From Clostridium sp. AN503 (lineage in GTDB: Bacteria; Bacillota; Clostridia; Lachnospirales; Lachnospiraceae): DNA of 64,000 nt. Each line of letters starts with the position of its first letter. Position 1 is the first letter of the stretch. The translations under genes were made by a program, and so were the position numbers. The notes under the pieces were generated by a model. That model saw only the letters and a list, made by a program, of their open reading frames with translations, made no database searches and was not told where the DNA came from. Shown here one piece after another: positions 15,481 through 23,803 of the stretch. The DNA is taken from NCBI RefSeq assembly GCF_040719375.1, contig NZ_JBFDTP010000002.1, positions 1,302,001 through 1,366,000 of the forward strand, written 5' to 3'.

Positions 15481-16839
15481 ATGGAGAAGGAAAGCAGCAA
15501 AGTTACATATGTTCCCGCCCCGCCCCCGGGCATCCTGAAGCGGCCGGAGTTGTACGCGCTGTCGATCGGCCAGGTCATTGGAGCGGGCGTTATCACTCTT
15601 GTAGGCCCTGCCCTGTCCCTGACCGGGTACTCGGCGTGGCTGGCCTATGGAGCAGCCATTATATGGGGGTTTTTGATGATCATGCCCGTGGTGTGGGTCA
15701 CATCTACCTTAAGGCTTGGGGGCGGTTACTATTCCATGCTTGCGGGGCTTGCCAATGAGAAGGCAGCGGGCATGTATGCGGTGGCGTTTCTTTGGCAGAC
15801 CATGAGTATTTCCCTGTTCGGCGTTTCACTGGGAGTATATGCCAACTCTCTGTGGCCCCAGCTCAATCCCCGGGTGGTGGGGATCGCGTTCCTGACTTTG
15901 TTCTATGTGATCAATCTGGGCGGTGTGGATATTATGGCAAAAGCCCAGAAGGTAATGACGTGGATCTTGATCGCAGTGCTTCTCATGTTTATTGTGGTCG
16001 GCGGAACAAAGCTTCAGACGCCGGTGCTCCAGTTTACGGATCCTGATTTTATCCGCCATGGAGGAAAAGGGTTTGTTGCGGCTATTTTTCTGTTTGTGTA
16101 TTCTACCAACGGATATTCACTGACCATGAACTATGGCAGGGATGCCAACAATGCCAAGCGGGATATACCATGGGCAATTCTCATGTCGGTGCCGACACTG
16201 GTCATCCTGTACTGTGGCGTTGCTATCGTGGCAGGCGGCGTCCTTCCGCTGGAGATGGTGGAGAACCAGCCTTTGACTCTGGTGGCAAAGACTGTATTGT
16301 CCCCGGCCCTGTTTGTAATTTTCATGGTAGGAGGCCCGATCATGGCCCTGATGACAACCATGAATTCATCCCTTGCTTACAACTGCGTTCCCATTGCCCA
16401 GGCATGTACGGACGGCTGGCTCCCTAAATCCCTGGCAAAGAAGAACAAAAGAGGAGCTTACCAGCGTATCCTTACCATTGTATATCTGATCGGCCTGATA
16501 CCGCTGTTGTTGGATTTCAGTGTGACAACCATAACCAACAACATTATGCTGATCAATTCCTCGCTGTCATTTCTGTATGCCTATGCATATTACCAGCTTC
16601 CGAAGCGGTATCCGGAAGCGTGGAAGAAATCCAGGCTCCATATGCCTGACAAATTGTATTATGTGATGGTTACGATCAGTGTCATTGCCTATACCTGTGT
16701 ATTTATCAATTCCTGCCTGACACTGACGCCGCTCATTACCATTGCAAACATTATTATCATCGGAGCATGCTTTGCATTTGGATTTATCCGCAGCAAGAGC
16801 CCTTACGTCCATATTGAATCGTCTGTTTGGGACGATTGA
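15481..16839 (+). CDS. APC-superfamily amino-acid permease
   Basis: 452 residues from ATG 15481 (AGAGGAGG before it; the in-frame ATG at 15421 overlaps the promoter -10). Membrane protein with about 12 predicted hydrophobic spans. The first span region LSIGQVIGAGVITLVGPAL fits the APC substrate/ion-binding GxG helix. This superfamily usually carries amino acids or amines by H+ symport or exchange. The next gene, 41 bases on, is an enolase-superfamily enzyme that would act on an acid sugar or a related hydroxy acid, so the substrate could be an unusual amino or sugar acid. Not assignable further. Confidence 0.85.
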   Translation: MEKESSKVTYVPAPPPGILKRPELYALSIGQVIGAGVITLVGPALSLTGYSAWLAYGAAIIWGFLMIMPVVWVTSTLRLGGGYYSMLAGLANEKAAGMYAVAFLWQTMSISLFGVSLGVYANSLWPQLNPRVVGIAFLTLFYVINLGGVDIMAKAQKVMTWILIAVLLMFIVVGGTKLQTPVLQFTDPDFIRHGGKGFVAAIFLFVYSTNGYSLTMNYGRDANNAKRDIPWAILMSVPTLVILYCGVAIVAGGVLPLEMVENQPLTLVAKTVLSPALFVIFMVGGPIMALMTTMNSSLAYNCVPIAQACTDGWLPKSLAKKNKRGAYQRILTIVYLIGLIPLLLDFSVTTITNNIMLINSSLSFLYAYAYYQLPKRYPEAWKKSRLHMPDKLYYVMVTISVIAYTCVFINSCLTLTPLITIANIIIIGACFAFGFIRSKSPYVHIESSVWDD

Positions 16840-16880
16840 TATAGAAACCATTAATATATTATTAAAGGAGGATTTTATTT

Positions 16881-18068
16881 ATGAAGATAACAAGTGTAGA
16901 CCTGTACCAGGTAACCAGTGGTAAGCCCAGCGTGGCGGGTACATATTGGAAGGCGTCTATTTGCCGGATCAATACCGACGAGGGGATCTCAGGCTTTGGC
17001 GAGGCCGGCGTCTGCTATAGCAGCGGAAGTGACGCGGCACTGGGGATGATGAAGGACTTTGCCCAGATGATTATCGGCATGGACCCCATGAAGAATGAGC
17101 AGATCTGGAATAAGCTGCACCGTGATACCTTCTGGGGCATGGGCGGCGGAACCATTATTTTCTCCGCTATGAGCGCCATCGACATCGCTCTGTGGGATAT
17201 CAGGGGCAAGGCGCTCAATGTTCCGGTATACCAGCTTTTAGGCGGCAAGACCAATGACAGGCTTCGTGCTTACGCAAGCCAGATTCAGTTTGACTGGGGT
17301 CCTGTCTGCGCTCCCATGGTGAAGCCTGAGGATTACGCCAATGCTGCAAGAAAAGCGATGGCGGAGGGATATACAGCCGTTAAGGTGGATCCGGTTGGGT
17401 TTAACATGAAAGGGAACTGGATGGAGTGGAGCAACTATGGGCTTCTGGAATACGATCAGTTAAAGGTTGCAGTAGACCGTGTAGCCGCCATAAGGGAAGC
17501 AGGTGGCCCAGGTCTTGATATAATCATTGAGCTGCATTCCCTGACCGATACCAATACTGCGATCCAGCTTGGACGTGAGCTTGAGAAGTACAGATGCTTC
17601 TATTACGAAGAACCCACTCAGCCGCTCAACCCGGCCTTGTTCCGGGAGATTGCCAATCATGTAAGGATCCCCATGGCTTCCGGAGAGCGCATCTATTCCA
17701 GATGGGGCTATCGTCCATTCTATGAGGATCGCTCCTTAAGCATTATACAGCCGGATCTTTGCAATACCGGCGGCCTGACGGAGGGCAAGAAGATCTGTGA
17801 TATGGCCCACACCTATGATATCGGCGTGCAGATCCATATCTGCGGCAGCCCCATCTCCACAGCCGCAGCCCTGCAGTTGGAGGCTGTGATCCCGAACTTT
17901 GTGATCCATGAGCATCATCAGGCGGCTCTGATTCAGGAAAATATCGATATGTGCAAGTATAACTACCAGCCGGTGAACGGGTATTTTGAAGTTCCGGATA
18001 AGCCAGGAATCGGTCAGGAGCTGACAGAGGAGACCATGGAGAAATCATTGTTCTGCACAGTAAAATAA
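16881..18068 (+). CDS. enolase-superfamily enzyme (mandelate racemase subgroup)
   Basis: 395 residues. N-terminal capping domain, then a barrel with the superfamily residues: KVDPVGF on strand 2, metal ligands in IIELHS, YYEEPTQP and ASGERIYSRWGY, QPDLCNTGGLTEGKKI, and a general base in VQIHICGSPIST. The pattern suits acid-sugar dehydratases (galactonate or mannonate dehydratase-like), which remove water from an aldonate to give a 2-keto-3-deoxy acid. Substrate unknown. It shares an operon with the APC permease. A second, different member of the superfamily lies at 50373-51518. Confidence 0.85.
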   Translation: MKITSVDLYQVTSGKPSVAGTYWKASICRINTDEGISGFGEAGVCYSSGSDAALGMMKDFAQMIIGMDPMKNEQIWNKLHRDTFWGMGGGTIIFSAMSAIDIALWDIRGKALNVPVYQLLGGKTNDRLRAYASQIQFDWGPVCAPMVKPEDYANAARKAMAEGYTAVKVDPVGFNMKGNWMEWSNYGLLEYDQLKVAVDRVAAIREAGGPGLDIIIELHSLTDTNTAIQLGRELEKYRCFYYEEPTQPLNPALFREIANHVRIPMASGERIYSRWGYRPFYEDRSLSIIQPDLCNTGGLTEGKKICDMAHTYDIGVQIHICGSPISTAAALQLEAVIPNFVIHEHHQAALIQENIDMCKYNYQPVNGYFEVPDKPGIGQELTEETMEKSLFCTVK

Positions 18069-18087
18069 GAGAACGATTCAGGCAATC

Positions 18088-18140
18088 GGACTATCCCGTG
18101 GAACATAATATGATGAGGGGACAATTTCACGGGATAGTCC
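18088..18140 (+). terminator. 13-bp inverted repeat after the enolase-superfamily gene
   Basis: GGACTATCCCGTG (18088-18100) pairs perfectly with CACGGGATAGTCC (18128-18140) across a 27-base loop. There is no T tract after it, so it may protect the mRNA 3' end or act as a weak terminator. The AT-rich stretch 18141-18208 has no gene. Confidence 0.5.
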
Positions 18141-18208
18141 TATCTGTAGTTGTAATCCAGGACTATTTCATAGTTTAAAAAAATTTTTAAAAAATCTAAA
18201 AAAAGTAG

Positions 18209-18237
18209 TTGCCAGATTTTCAAGATTATGCTATACT
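18209..18237 (+). promoter_or_regulatory. promoter of the tRNA cluster
   Basis: -35-like TTGCCA (18209-18214), a 17-base spacer and -10 TATACT (18232-18237), ten bases before tRNA-Leu(AAG). Confidence 0.75.
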
Positions 18238-18247
18238 ATGAAAGTTC

Positions 18248-18331
18248 GCGGGAGTGCTGGAATTGGCAGACAGGCTAGACTAAGGATCTAGTGGCAGTTA
18301 TGTCGTGTGGGTTCAAGTCCCATCTCCCGCA
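18248..18331 (+). tRNA. tRNA-Leu (anticodon AAG)
   Basis: 84 nt, class II with a long variable arm. Acceptor GCGGGAG (18248-18254) pairs with CTCCCGC (18324-18330), discriminator A. The anticodon stem CTAGA/TCTAG encloses the loop CTAAGGA, so the anticodon is AAG, reading CUU (and more if A34 becomes inosine). T arm GTGGGTTCAAGTCCCAT. CCA is not encoded. Most bacteria use GAG here, so this is a less common isoacceptor. Confidence 0.95.
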
Positions 18332-18425
18332 CGCATTGAGTGCTTAGTGAGGATTACCGAGCTTGGCAGTCAAGCGCACCTGTGAAGCGAGCGCCTTTTG
18401 TGTGCGACGCTGAACATGTGTGTAT

Positions 18426-18498
18426 TCCTCGATAGCTCAGTCGGTAGAGCACGCGGCTGTTAACCGCGCTGTCGTAGGTTCAAGTCCTACTCGGGGAG
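18426..18498 (+). tRNA. tRNA-Asn (anticodon GTT)
   Basis: 73 nt. Acceptor TCCTCGA pairs with TCGGGGA (18491-18497, one G-U), discriminator G. The anticodon stem CGCGG/CCGCG encloses the loop CTGTTAA, giving GTT. CCA is not encoded. It lies 94 bases after tRNA-Leu(AAG); that spacer shows no gene. Confidence 0.96.
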
Positions 18499-18502
18499 TT
18501 TT

Positions 18503-18586
18503 GCAGAAGTGGCGGAATTGGCAAACGCGCACGGTTCAGGTCCGTGTGGTAGCAATACCTTGTGGGTTCGACTCCCATCTTCTGCA
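18503..18586 (+). tRNA. tRNA-Leu (anticodon CAG), copy 1
   Basis: 84 nt, class II. Acceptor GCAGAAG/CTTCTGC, anticodon loop TTCAGGT giving CAG, which reads CUG. Identical to the copy at 26649-26732; differs from the copy at 18731-18814 by one D-loop base (A at 18524, G at 18752). Starts four bases after tRNA-Asn, so it is on the same transcript. Confidence 0.96.
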
Positions 18587-18589
18587 TAG

Positions 18590-18625
18590 CAAGAGTCTGG
18601 TGTTTGCCAGGCTCTTATTTTTTTG
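18590..18625 (+). terminator. terminator of the first tRNA cluster
   Basis: AAGAGTCTGG pairs with CCAGGCTCTT (one G-U) around a short loop, followed by ATTTTTTT. Confidence 0.88.
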
Positions 18626-18657
18626 AATAGTGAAAAAGTAAATTTTTCCAGAAACGG

Positions 18658-18686
18658 TTGACAAATGAAGACAATTTAAGTATAAT
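18658..18686 (+). promoter_or_regulatory. promoter of tRNA-Leu(CAG) copy 2
   Basis: Perfect TTGACA (18658-18663), 17-base spacer, perfect TATAAT (18681-18686). Confidence 0.92.
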
Positions 18687-18730
18687 ATGGCGTGTTGGTC
18701 GGGCAGGGAGTCCTGTGAGGCTGATGGTTC

Positions 18731-18814
18731 GCAGAAGTGGCGGAATTGGCAGACGCGCACGGTTCAGGTCCGTGTGGTAGCAATACCTTGTGGGTTCGAC
18801 TCCCATCTTCTGCA
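18731..18814 (+). tRNA. tRNA-Leu (anticodon CAG), copy 2
   Basis: 84 nt, same fold and anticodon loop (TTCAGGT) as copy 1, with G instead of A at 18752 in the D loop. It has its own promoter and terminator. CCA is not encoded. Confidence 0.96.
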
Positions 18815-18819
18815 TGATG

Positions 18820-18850
18820 AAAACGAGGGAGCTGATTCCTCGTTTTTTTT
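18820..18850 (+). terminator. terminator of tRNA-Leu(CAG) copy 2
   Basis: AAAACGAGG (18820-18828) pairs with CCTCGTTTT (from 18838), ending in eight T. Confidence 0.92.
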
Positions 18851-18870
18851 GATTCATAGGAAATTGCGAA

Positions 18871-18899
18871 TTGTGAAAAATTTGGCTGTCTGTTATAAT
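18871..18899 (+). promoter_or_regulatory. promoter of the YheO-like regulator
   Basis: -35-like TTGTGA (18871-18876), 17-base spacer, -10 TATAAT (18894-18899). Confidence 0.75.
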
Positions 18900-18945
18900 A
18901 GAAGACGCAGACAAGATTTTGGACGGAACAGAGAGGAATAGGGAT

Positions 18946-19611
18946 TTGGATATCTTAGATTATTACAAAAAGCTGGTAGAATTTCTGGGACAGGTGCTGG
19001 GCGAGCATGCGGAGGTGGTCTTAAGGGACTGCCGCAAGCCCAATCATGACATCATCGCGATCGCCAACGGGCATGTCAGCGGCCGTACTATTGGAGCGCC
19101 CATCACAGATTTTACCTTATCGGTCCTGGCGAATGAGGAGTGGAAGGAAAAGGATTATGTGGCTAACTACGTTGGTAAAGCGGCGCCCAACAAAAGACTC
19201 CGTGCGTCCACGTATTTTATCCGGGAGGAGGGGGTACTGGTCGGCCAGCTCTGTATCAACATCGACATGACTCCTTATGAGCAGGTGATCGACGGCGTAA
19301 GGCTCTTGAGCGGCATGAACCTGATGCGGGGGATTGACAATACGGATCTGGTCTGCGAGGGACCTGTTGAAAACTTTTCCGAGGACGTGATCGGGGATAT
19401 GATGAGCAGAACGGTCGTTCAGGTGGTTGGCTCCAGCGAGCCGATCGTGAGAGAGCGGCTGACCCAGGAGGACAGGATACAGATCATCAGTGAACTGAAC
19501 CGGTCCGGGCTGTTTCAGTTAAAAGGGGCTGTGGGAGCTGTGGCGGAGTATCTGTATTGCTCCGAGGCGAGCGTGTACCGGTATCAGGCCAAGCTGCAGA
19601 AGAAATCATAA
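18946..19611 (+). CDS. YheO-like PAS / HTH transcriptional regulator
   Basis: 221 residues from TTG 18946, chosen because AGAGGA lies eight bases before it; an in-frame TTG at 18919 has no ribosome site. The N-terminal half is a YheO-type PAS domain (LGEHAEVVLRDCRKPNHDIIAIANGHVSGRT ends its first part), and the C-terminal HTH_22 helix-turn-helix contains GAVGAVAEYLYCSEASVYRY. Members of this family act as transcription regulators, several next to sulfur or D-amino-acid genes. A terminator and a new promoter separate it from the thiol operon, which it may control; a palindrome at 19751-19771 is a candidate operator. Confidence 0.82.
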   Translation: MDILDYYKKLVEFLGQVLGEHAEVVLRDCRKPNHDIIAIANGHVSGRTIGAPITDFTLSVLANEEWKEKDYVANYVGKAAPNKRLRASTYFIREEGVLVGQLCINIDMTPYEQVIDGVRLLSGMNLMRGIDNTDLVCEGPVENFSEDVIGDMMSRTVVQVVGSSEPIVRERLTQEDRIQIISELNRSGLFQLKGAVGAVAEYLYCSEASVYRYQAKLQKKS

Positions 19612-19631
19612 AAGCATAAGGAAAACGATGG

Positions 19632-19667
19632 CATCTGTGAGGTGAAAACTTCACAGATGTTTTTTTT
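19632..19667 (+). terminator. terminator of the YheO-like gene
   Basis: CATCTGTGA pairs with TCACAGATG around GGTGAAAACT, followed by eight T (19660-19667). Confidence 0.92.
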
Positions 19668-19710
19668 ACCAATAATTTATTATTGCAATAAAAAATTATT
19701 ATCATAATGA

Positions 19711-19739
19711 TTGACAAATTGTTCAAAATGCAATACAAT
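19711..19739 (+). promoter_or_regulatory. promoter of the cystine/thiol operon
   Basis: Perfect TTGACA (19711-19716), 17-base spacer, -10 TACAAT (19734-19739). Confidence 0.88.
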
Positions 19740-19750
19740 CACGGTAGGAC

Positions 19751-19771
19751 ATTTATAAAATTTTTATAAAT
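19751..19771 (+). promoter_or_regulatory. operator-like palindrome
   Basis: ATTTATAAAA (19751-19760), one base, then TTTTATAAAT (19762-19771): a perfect 10-bp inverted repeat just after the expected transcription start. Its place suggests a repressor site, possibly for the YheO-like protein. It is AT-only, so chance cannot be dismissed. Confidence 0.4.
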
Positions 19772-19787
19772 ATTTGGGAGGTGCAGG

Positions 19788-21064
19788 ATGGATAGGACAG
19801 GGATCCAATATCAGACTTATGTTCAGATCTTGAAAGAAGAACTGGTCCCGGCTATGGGGTGTACGGAGCCGATCGCGCTGGCGTACTGTGCGGCAAAAGC
19901 CAGGGAGGTGCTCGGGCAGCTGCGGACCGCTGCGTGGTGGAAGCCAGCGGGAACATTGTGAAAAATGTAAAGAGCGTGATCGTGCCGAACACCGGAGGCC
20001 TGAAGGGGATTGAAGCCGCGGCAGCCGCAGGAGCGGTGGCGGGAGACGCGGGAAAGGTGCTGGAGGTTATCTCTGCGGTGACGGAGGAAGAAAAGGAGCA
20101 GATCCGGGAGTTCCTTCAGACCGTTCAGATCACCGTAGAACCTCTGGAGACGGACGAGATCCTGGATATGATCGTGACCCTGTATCACGGGGAGTCCTGT
20201 GCGAAAGTGCGGATCGCCAACTATCACACCAATATCGTCCTGATCGAAAAGGACGGGGAAGTGCTTTACCAGATGGGCGTGGTGGCAGAGGAGAAAGCCC
20301 AGATGGCGGACAGAAGCCTTCTGAACGTAGAGGATATTTATGATTTTGCCAGGACGGCGGATCTGGAGGATGTGAGGGAGATCATCGGGCGGCAGATCGC
20401 CTACAATACCGCGATCTCCGAAGAAGGCTTAAAGAACGACTGGGGCGCCAATATCGGAAGCGTGCTGAGGAAAGCCTATGGGGATGAGGTGCAGGTGCGT
20501 GCGAGAGCGGCTGCGGCGGCAGGCTCCGACGCCCGTATGAGCGGCTGTGAGCTGCCCGTTATCATCAACTCCGGAAGCGGAAACCAGGGTATGACGGCAT
20601 CCCTGCCGGTGATCGAATACGCGAAGGAGCTGGGCTCCGGCGAGGAGGAGCTTTATCGCGCGCTTCTGCTCTCGAACCTGATCACGATCCATCAGAAGAC
20701 CGGGATCGGCAGATTGTCTGCTTACTGCGGAGCCGTGAGCGCGGGCTGCGGGGCAGGCTGCGGCATCGCCTATCTCCTGGGCGGGGACTTTAAGGCCATC
20801 GCCCACACGCTGGTCAATGGCCTGGCGATCGTTTCCGGCATCATCTGCGACGGTGCGAAGCCGTCCTGCGCAGGCAAGATCGCGGCGGCTGTGGACGCGG
20901 GGATCCTGGGTTACCAGATGTACTTAAACGGGCAGCAGTTTAAGGGCGGAGACGGTATCATATCAAAGGGCGTGGAGAATACGATCATCAATATCGGCCG
21001 TCTGGGAAAAGATGGAATGAAGGAAACCGATAAGGAGATTATCCGGATCATGACGGATTGCTGA
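19788..21064 (+). pseudogene. cysteine desulfidase / UPF0597-like gene with frameshift
   Basis: ATG 19788 (GGGAGGTGCAGG before it) opens a frame reading ILKEELVPAMGCTEPIALAY and running to TGA 19961. The rest of the protein is in another frame, from about 19925 to 21064 (DRCVVEASGNIVKNVKSVI ...). One missing base near 19921-19928 explains it: one extra C would give QLPDRCVVE, as expected. Together they make a full-length UPF0597/CyuA-type protein of about 425 residues, related to [4Fe-4S] serine dehydratases and cysteine desulfidases (cysteine to pyruvate, ammonia and sulfide). It is either a real inactivation or a sequencing error in a GC-rich stretch. First gene of the operon. Confidence 0.82.
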
Positions 21065-21080
21065 CAGAAAGGAACATGAA

Positions 21081-22433
21081 ATGAAAGCACTGGAGTTTTT
21101 AGGAGTATCACATTGGGGGAGCCTGGCGGGCGTGGTCGTATTCTTTGCCATGTTGTTTGGGATCAGCCGGCTGCCCAAGAAAAAGTATAGTTTTGCGGTG
21201 CGGGTGCTGATGGGAAGCGGTGCGGGGACCGTATACGGCCTGGCTGCGTGGGCGCTTTCGGGAGGCATTGCGGGGCGTGGGCAGACGACGGCCCCGTTTG
21301 CGGCGGACCTGGGCCGGTGGTTTAGCCTGATCGGGAACGGGTATGTTTCTCTGTTCCAGTTTTTGATCACCCCGGTTATCGCGGTAGCGGCGGTCCGGCT
21401 TGTGATCAATACGCCATCCGCCAGGGAGATCACCCCGCTGATCCGCTGGAAAAAATGGGTCAACACCCTGATGCTGGCAGCCAGCGCCCTGATCGCTGCT
21501 GTCCTGGGACTGTATTTTAAGGTTGGGGCAGCCCCAGGGGCGGACGGGCAGATCTTTGCCTGGGATGTAGAAGCGGGGCGGCAGGTGACCGACGCGGTAT
21601 CCCGCCTGATCCCGTCCGGATTGGGCCTGGATCTTTTGACCGGCAATGTGGCAGGGATCTTTGTATTTGCGATTTTTGTTGGGATTGCAGCCCGGAGGAT
21701 GTCCGGTAAATATATGGATACCGTCAAACCGTTTTTGGATCTGGTAAATGCGGGATTTTCCGTGGCTACCAGCGTGTGCAAGGCGGTTATCGCCTACAAG
21801 CCCATGGGGGCGGCCGCGGTTATGGCTTCCCTTACTGCGGTTTACGGACCGGCTTCCCTCTGGATGCTTTTCAAGCTGCTGCTGGTGCTCTGTCTGGCGG
21901 CGTTTGTAATGTTTGTGTTACAGCTGATACTGTGTGCGCTGTCCGGCGTAGGGCCGGCTGCATTTATCCGTGCAGGAAAAGCCGCCATGAAGAAGGCTCT
22001 TGTGACCCGTTCCGGGTCTGCCTGTCTTCCGGAGGCACAGCAGGCGCTGGCAGAAGGGCTGGGGCTTCAAAAGGAGATCACCGATGAGGTGAGCGCCTAT
22101 GCCATTTCCTCCGGTATGCAGGGCTGCGGGGCACTGTTCCCGGCCATGGCCGCTGTATTTGCCGCAGGCATTTGCGGGATCACCATGACACCTGAGCTGG
22201 TCTTTTTGCTGGTCGTGGTCATCACGCTCTGCTCCTACGGTATTACGGATGTGCCGGGAACGGCCACCATGGCGGAATTTGCCGCGGTGCTGGGATCAGG
22301 CATGGGCGGCGCGGCTGCGGGACTTGGACCGATGATCGCGATCGATCCCATCGGCGACGTGCCCAGAACCCTGATCAATGTGACTGGCTGTATCACAAAC
22401 GCAATTATAGTAGAAAGAAGGGTGAGAACGTGA
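21081..22433 (+). CDS. cystine/dicarboxylate-type Na+(H+) symporter (SDF family)
   Basis: 450 residues with many hydrophobic spans. It resembles the TcyP-type L-cystine branch of the dicarboxylate/amino acid:cation symporter family: QFLITPVIAVAAVRLV early, and late SSGMQGCGALFPAMAAVFAAGICG with the re-entrant-loop region before it. Sixteen bases after the desulfidase-like gene, and its stop overlaps the next start. The neighbour that would desulfurate cysteine supports cystine as substrate, though other amino or dicarboxylic acids remain possible. Confidence 0.83.
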   Translation: MKALEFLGVSHWGSLAGVVVFFAMLFGISRLPKKKYSFAVRVLMGSGAGTVYGLAAWALSGGIAGRGQTTAPFAADLGRWFSLIGNGYVSLFQFLITPVIAVAAVRLVINTPSAREITPLIRWKKWVNTLMLAASALIAAVLGLYFKVGAAPGADGQIFAWDVEAGRQVTDAVSRLIPSGLGLDLLTGNVAGIFVFAIFVGIAARRMSGKYMDTVKPFLDLVNAGFSVATSVCKAVIAYKPMGAAAVMASLTAVYGPASLWMLFKLLLVLCLAAFVMFVLQLILCALSGVGPAAFIRAGKAAMKKALVTRSGSACLPEAQQALAEGLGLQKEITDEVSAYAISSGMQGCGALFPAMAAVFAAGICGITMTPELVFLLVVVITLCSYGITDVPGTATMAEFAAVLGSGMGGAAAGLGPMIAIDPIGDVPRTLINVTGCITNAIIVERRVRT

Positions 22434-23770
22434 AAACAGTTATCATCGGCGGAGTTGCCGCCGGAATGTCGGCAGCATCCAAGCTGAAACGGCTTTTGAA
22501 GGACGACGTGGAGATCGTGGTATACGAGAAGGGCGGCGAGGTTTCTTATGGCGCCTGCGGAATCCCATTTTATATCTCCGACCATATCAAGCAGGGAAAG
22601 GAGCTGATCGCCAGGACCGCGGAGGAATTCTCCCAGAGCGGGATCCCGGTTAAGACCTATCATGAGGTGACAGCCGTGGATACGGATGAAAAGACCGTCA
22701 CCGTGAAAAACCTTCACACCGGCGAAGTATTTACCGATACGTATGATAAGCTGGTGATCGGAAGCGGCGCGGGGGTACGCCATTTCCCGCCATTTGACAA
22801 GGCCTATGACAATCTCTTTGAGATCCGCGATGTGGCGGATGGGACCAGGGTGAAAAAGGCCCTGTTCGATGAAAGCCAGAAGAATGTGGTGATCGTGGGC
22901 GCCGGATTTATCGGGCTGGAAGTGTCGGAGGCATGTAAGCATTACGGGAAGAATGTGACGGTCGTGGAGCTGGCGGACCATATTCTGGCTTCCTTTGACG
23001 AGGAGGTCAGCGAGGCGCTCAAGGCGGAGCTGGAGAAAAACGGCGTGACCGTTTTGACAGGCACCGCGGTAAAGAGCCTGGCTGCTGAGAATGGACGCAT
23101 TACGAGAGCTATAGTGGAGAGCGGCGGCATGACCAGAGAACTGCCTGTAGATATTCTGATCAACAGCGCCGGGATCGCGCCGGCTACCGCATTTATCACC
23201 AATGTAAAGAAGGCGAAAAACGGAGCGATCTATGTAAATGAGCGGATGGAGACCAGTGTTGCGGATGTCTATGCAGCCGGGGACTGCAGCATTATGCGGT
23301 CCGCCATCACGGGGGAGTATACCTATGCTCCTCTCGGGACCAACGCCAACAAGCAGGGCCGTATCATCGGGGACATCCTGGGAGGAGCTGAGCCAAAGCC
23401 GTTCAAGCTGATCGGAAGCTCCGCGCTGCGCCTGTTTGGGATGGATGCCGCCAAGGTCGGACTTTCCGAAAAGGAAGCCAGGGCCAACGGCCTGGATTAC
23501 AAGGCCCATATGATCACGGGCAACAGCTATGCCTCCTATTATGGAGGGGAGAAGCTGAATATCAAGCTGATCTATGATGCGAAGACCCGCAGGATCCTGG
23601 GGGCTGAGACCTATGGACAGGGGATCGTAGTGCCGAGGGCCAACTATTATGCCATTGCCATCTATGCCGGCCTGACGGTGGATGAGATGGGATTTATGGA
23701 TCTGTGTTACTCACCGCCATTTTCCGGCGTGTGGGATGCAGCGCTGATCGCGTCCAATACTGCCAGATAG
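22430..23770 (+). CDS. FAD-dependent CoA-disulfide reductase / NADH oxidase family
   Basis: 446 residues from GTG 22430, overlapping the symporter stop by four bases. The FAD motif VIIGGVAAGMSAASKLKR, the redox Cys43 in SYGACGIPFY, the NAD(P)H-binding VIVGAGFIGLEVSEA and the late FAD motif ADVYAAGDCSIM are all present. This single-cysteine family reduces CoA disulfide or related disulfides, or reduces oxygen with NADH. Next to a cystine-type importer, reduction of cystine-derived or CoA-mixed disulfides is a reasonable inference. Oxygen detoxification is the alternative. Confidence 0.88.
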   Translation: MKTVIIGGVAAGMSAASKLKRLLKDDVEIVVYEKGGEVSYGACGIPFYISDHIKQGKELIARTAEEFSQSGIPVKTYHEVTAVDTDEKTVTVKNLHTGEVFTDTYDKLVIGSGAGVRHFPPFDKAYDNLFEIRDVADGTRVKKALFDESQKNVVIVGAGFIGLEVSEACKHYGKNVTVVELADHILASFDEEVSEALKAELEKNGVTVLTGTAVKSLAAENGRITRAIVESGGMTRELPVDILINSAGIAPATAFITNVKKAKNGAIYVNERMETSVADVYAAGDCSIMRSAITGEYTYAPLGTNANKQGRIIGDILGGAEPKPFKLIGSSALRLFGMDAAKVGLSEKEARANGLDYKAHMITGNSYASYYGGEKLNIKLIYDAKTRRILGAETYGQGIVVPRANYYAIAIYAGLTVDEMGFMDLCYSPPFSGVWDAALIASNTAR

Positions 23771-23803
23771 GCAGAGGGAAATATACATTAAAGGAGAAAG
23801 GGT

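Larger units (their letters stand above)
18642..18814 (+). repeat. promoter-leader-tRNA-Leu(CAG) unit, copy A
   Basis: This 173-base block aligns without gaps to 26560-26732 (constant offset 7918). About 13 of the 89 leader bases differ, against one of the 84 tRNA bases. It is a direct repeat bounding the thiol/peptide operon. Confidence 0.9.

Noticed and set aside
18420..18941. Short frames across the tRNA genes
   Set aside because: They translate tRNA sequence and have no ribosome site.
22235..23509. Minus-strand open frame of 424 codons opposite the symporter and disulfide reductase
   Set aside because: Antisense shadow without motifs or ribosome site.
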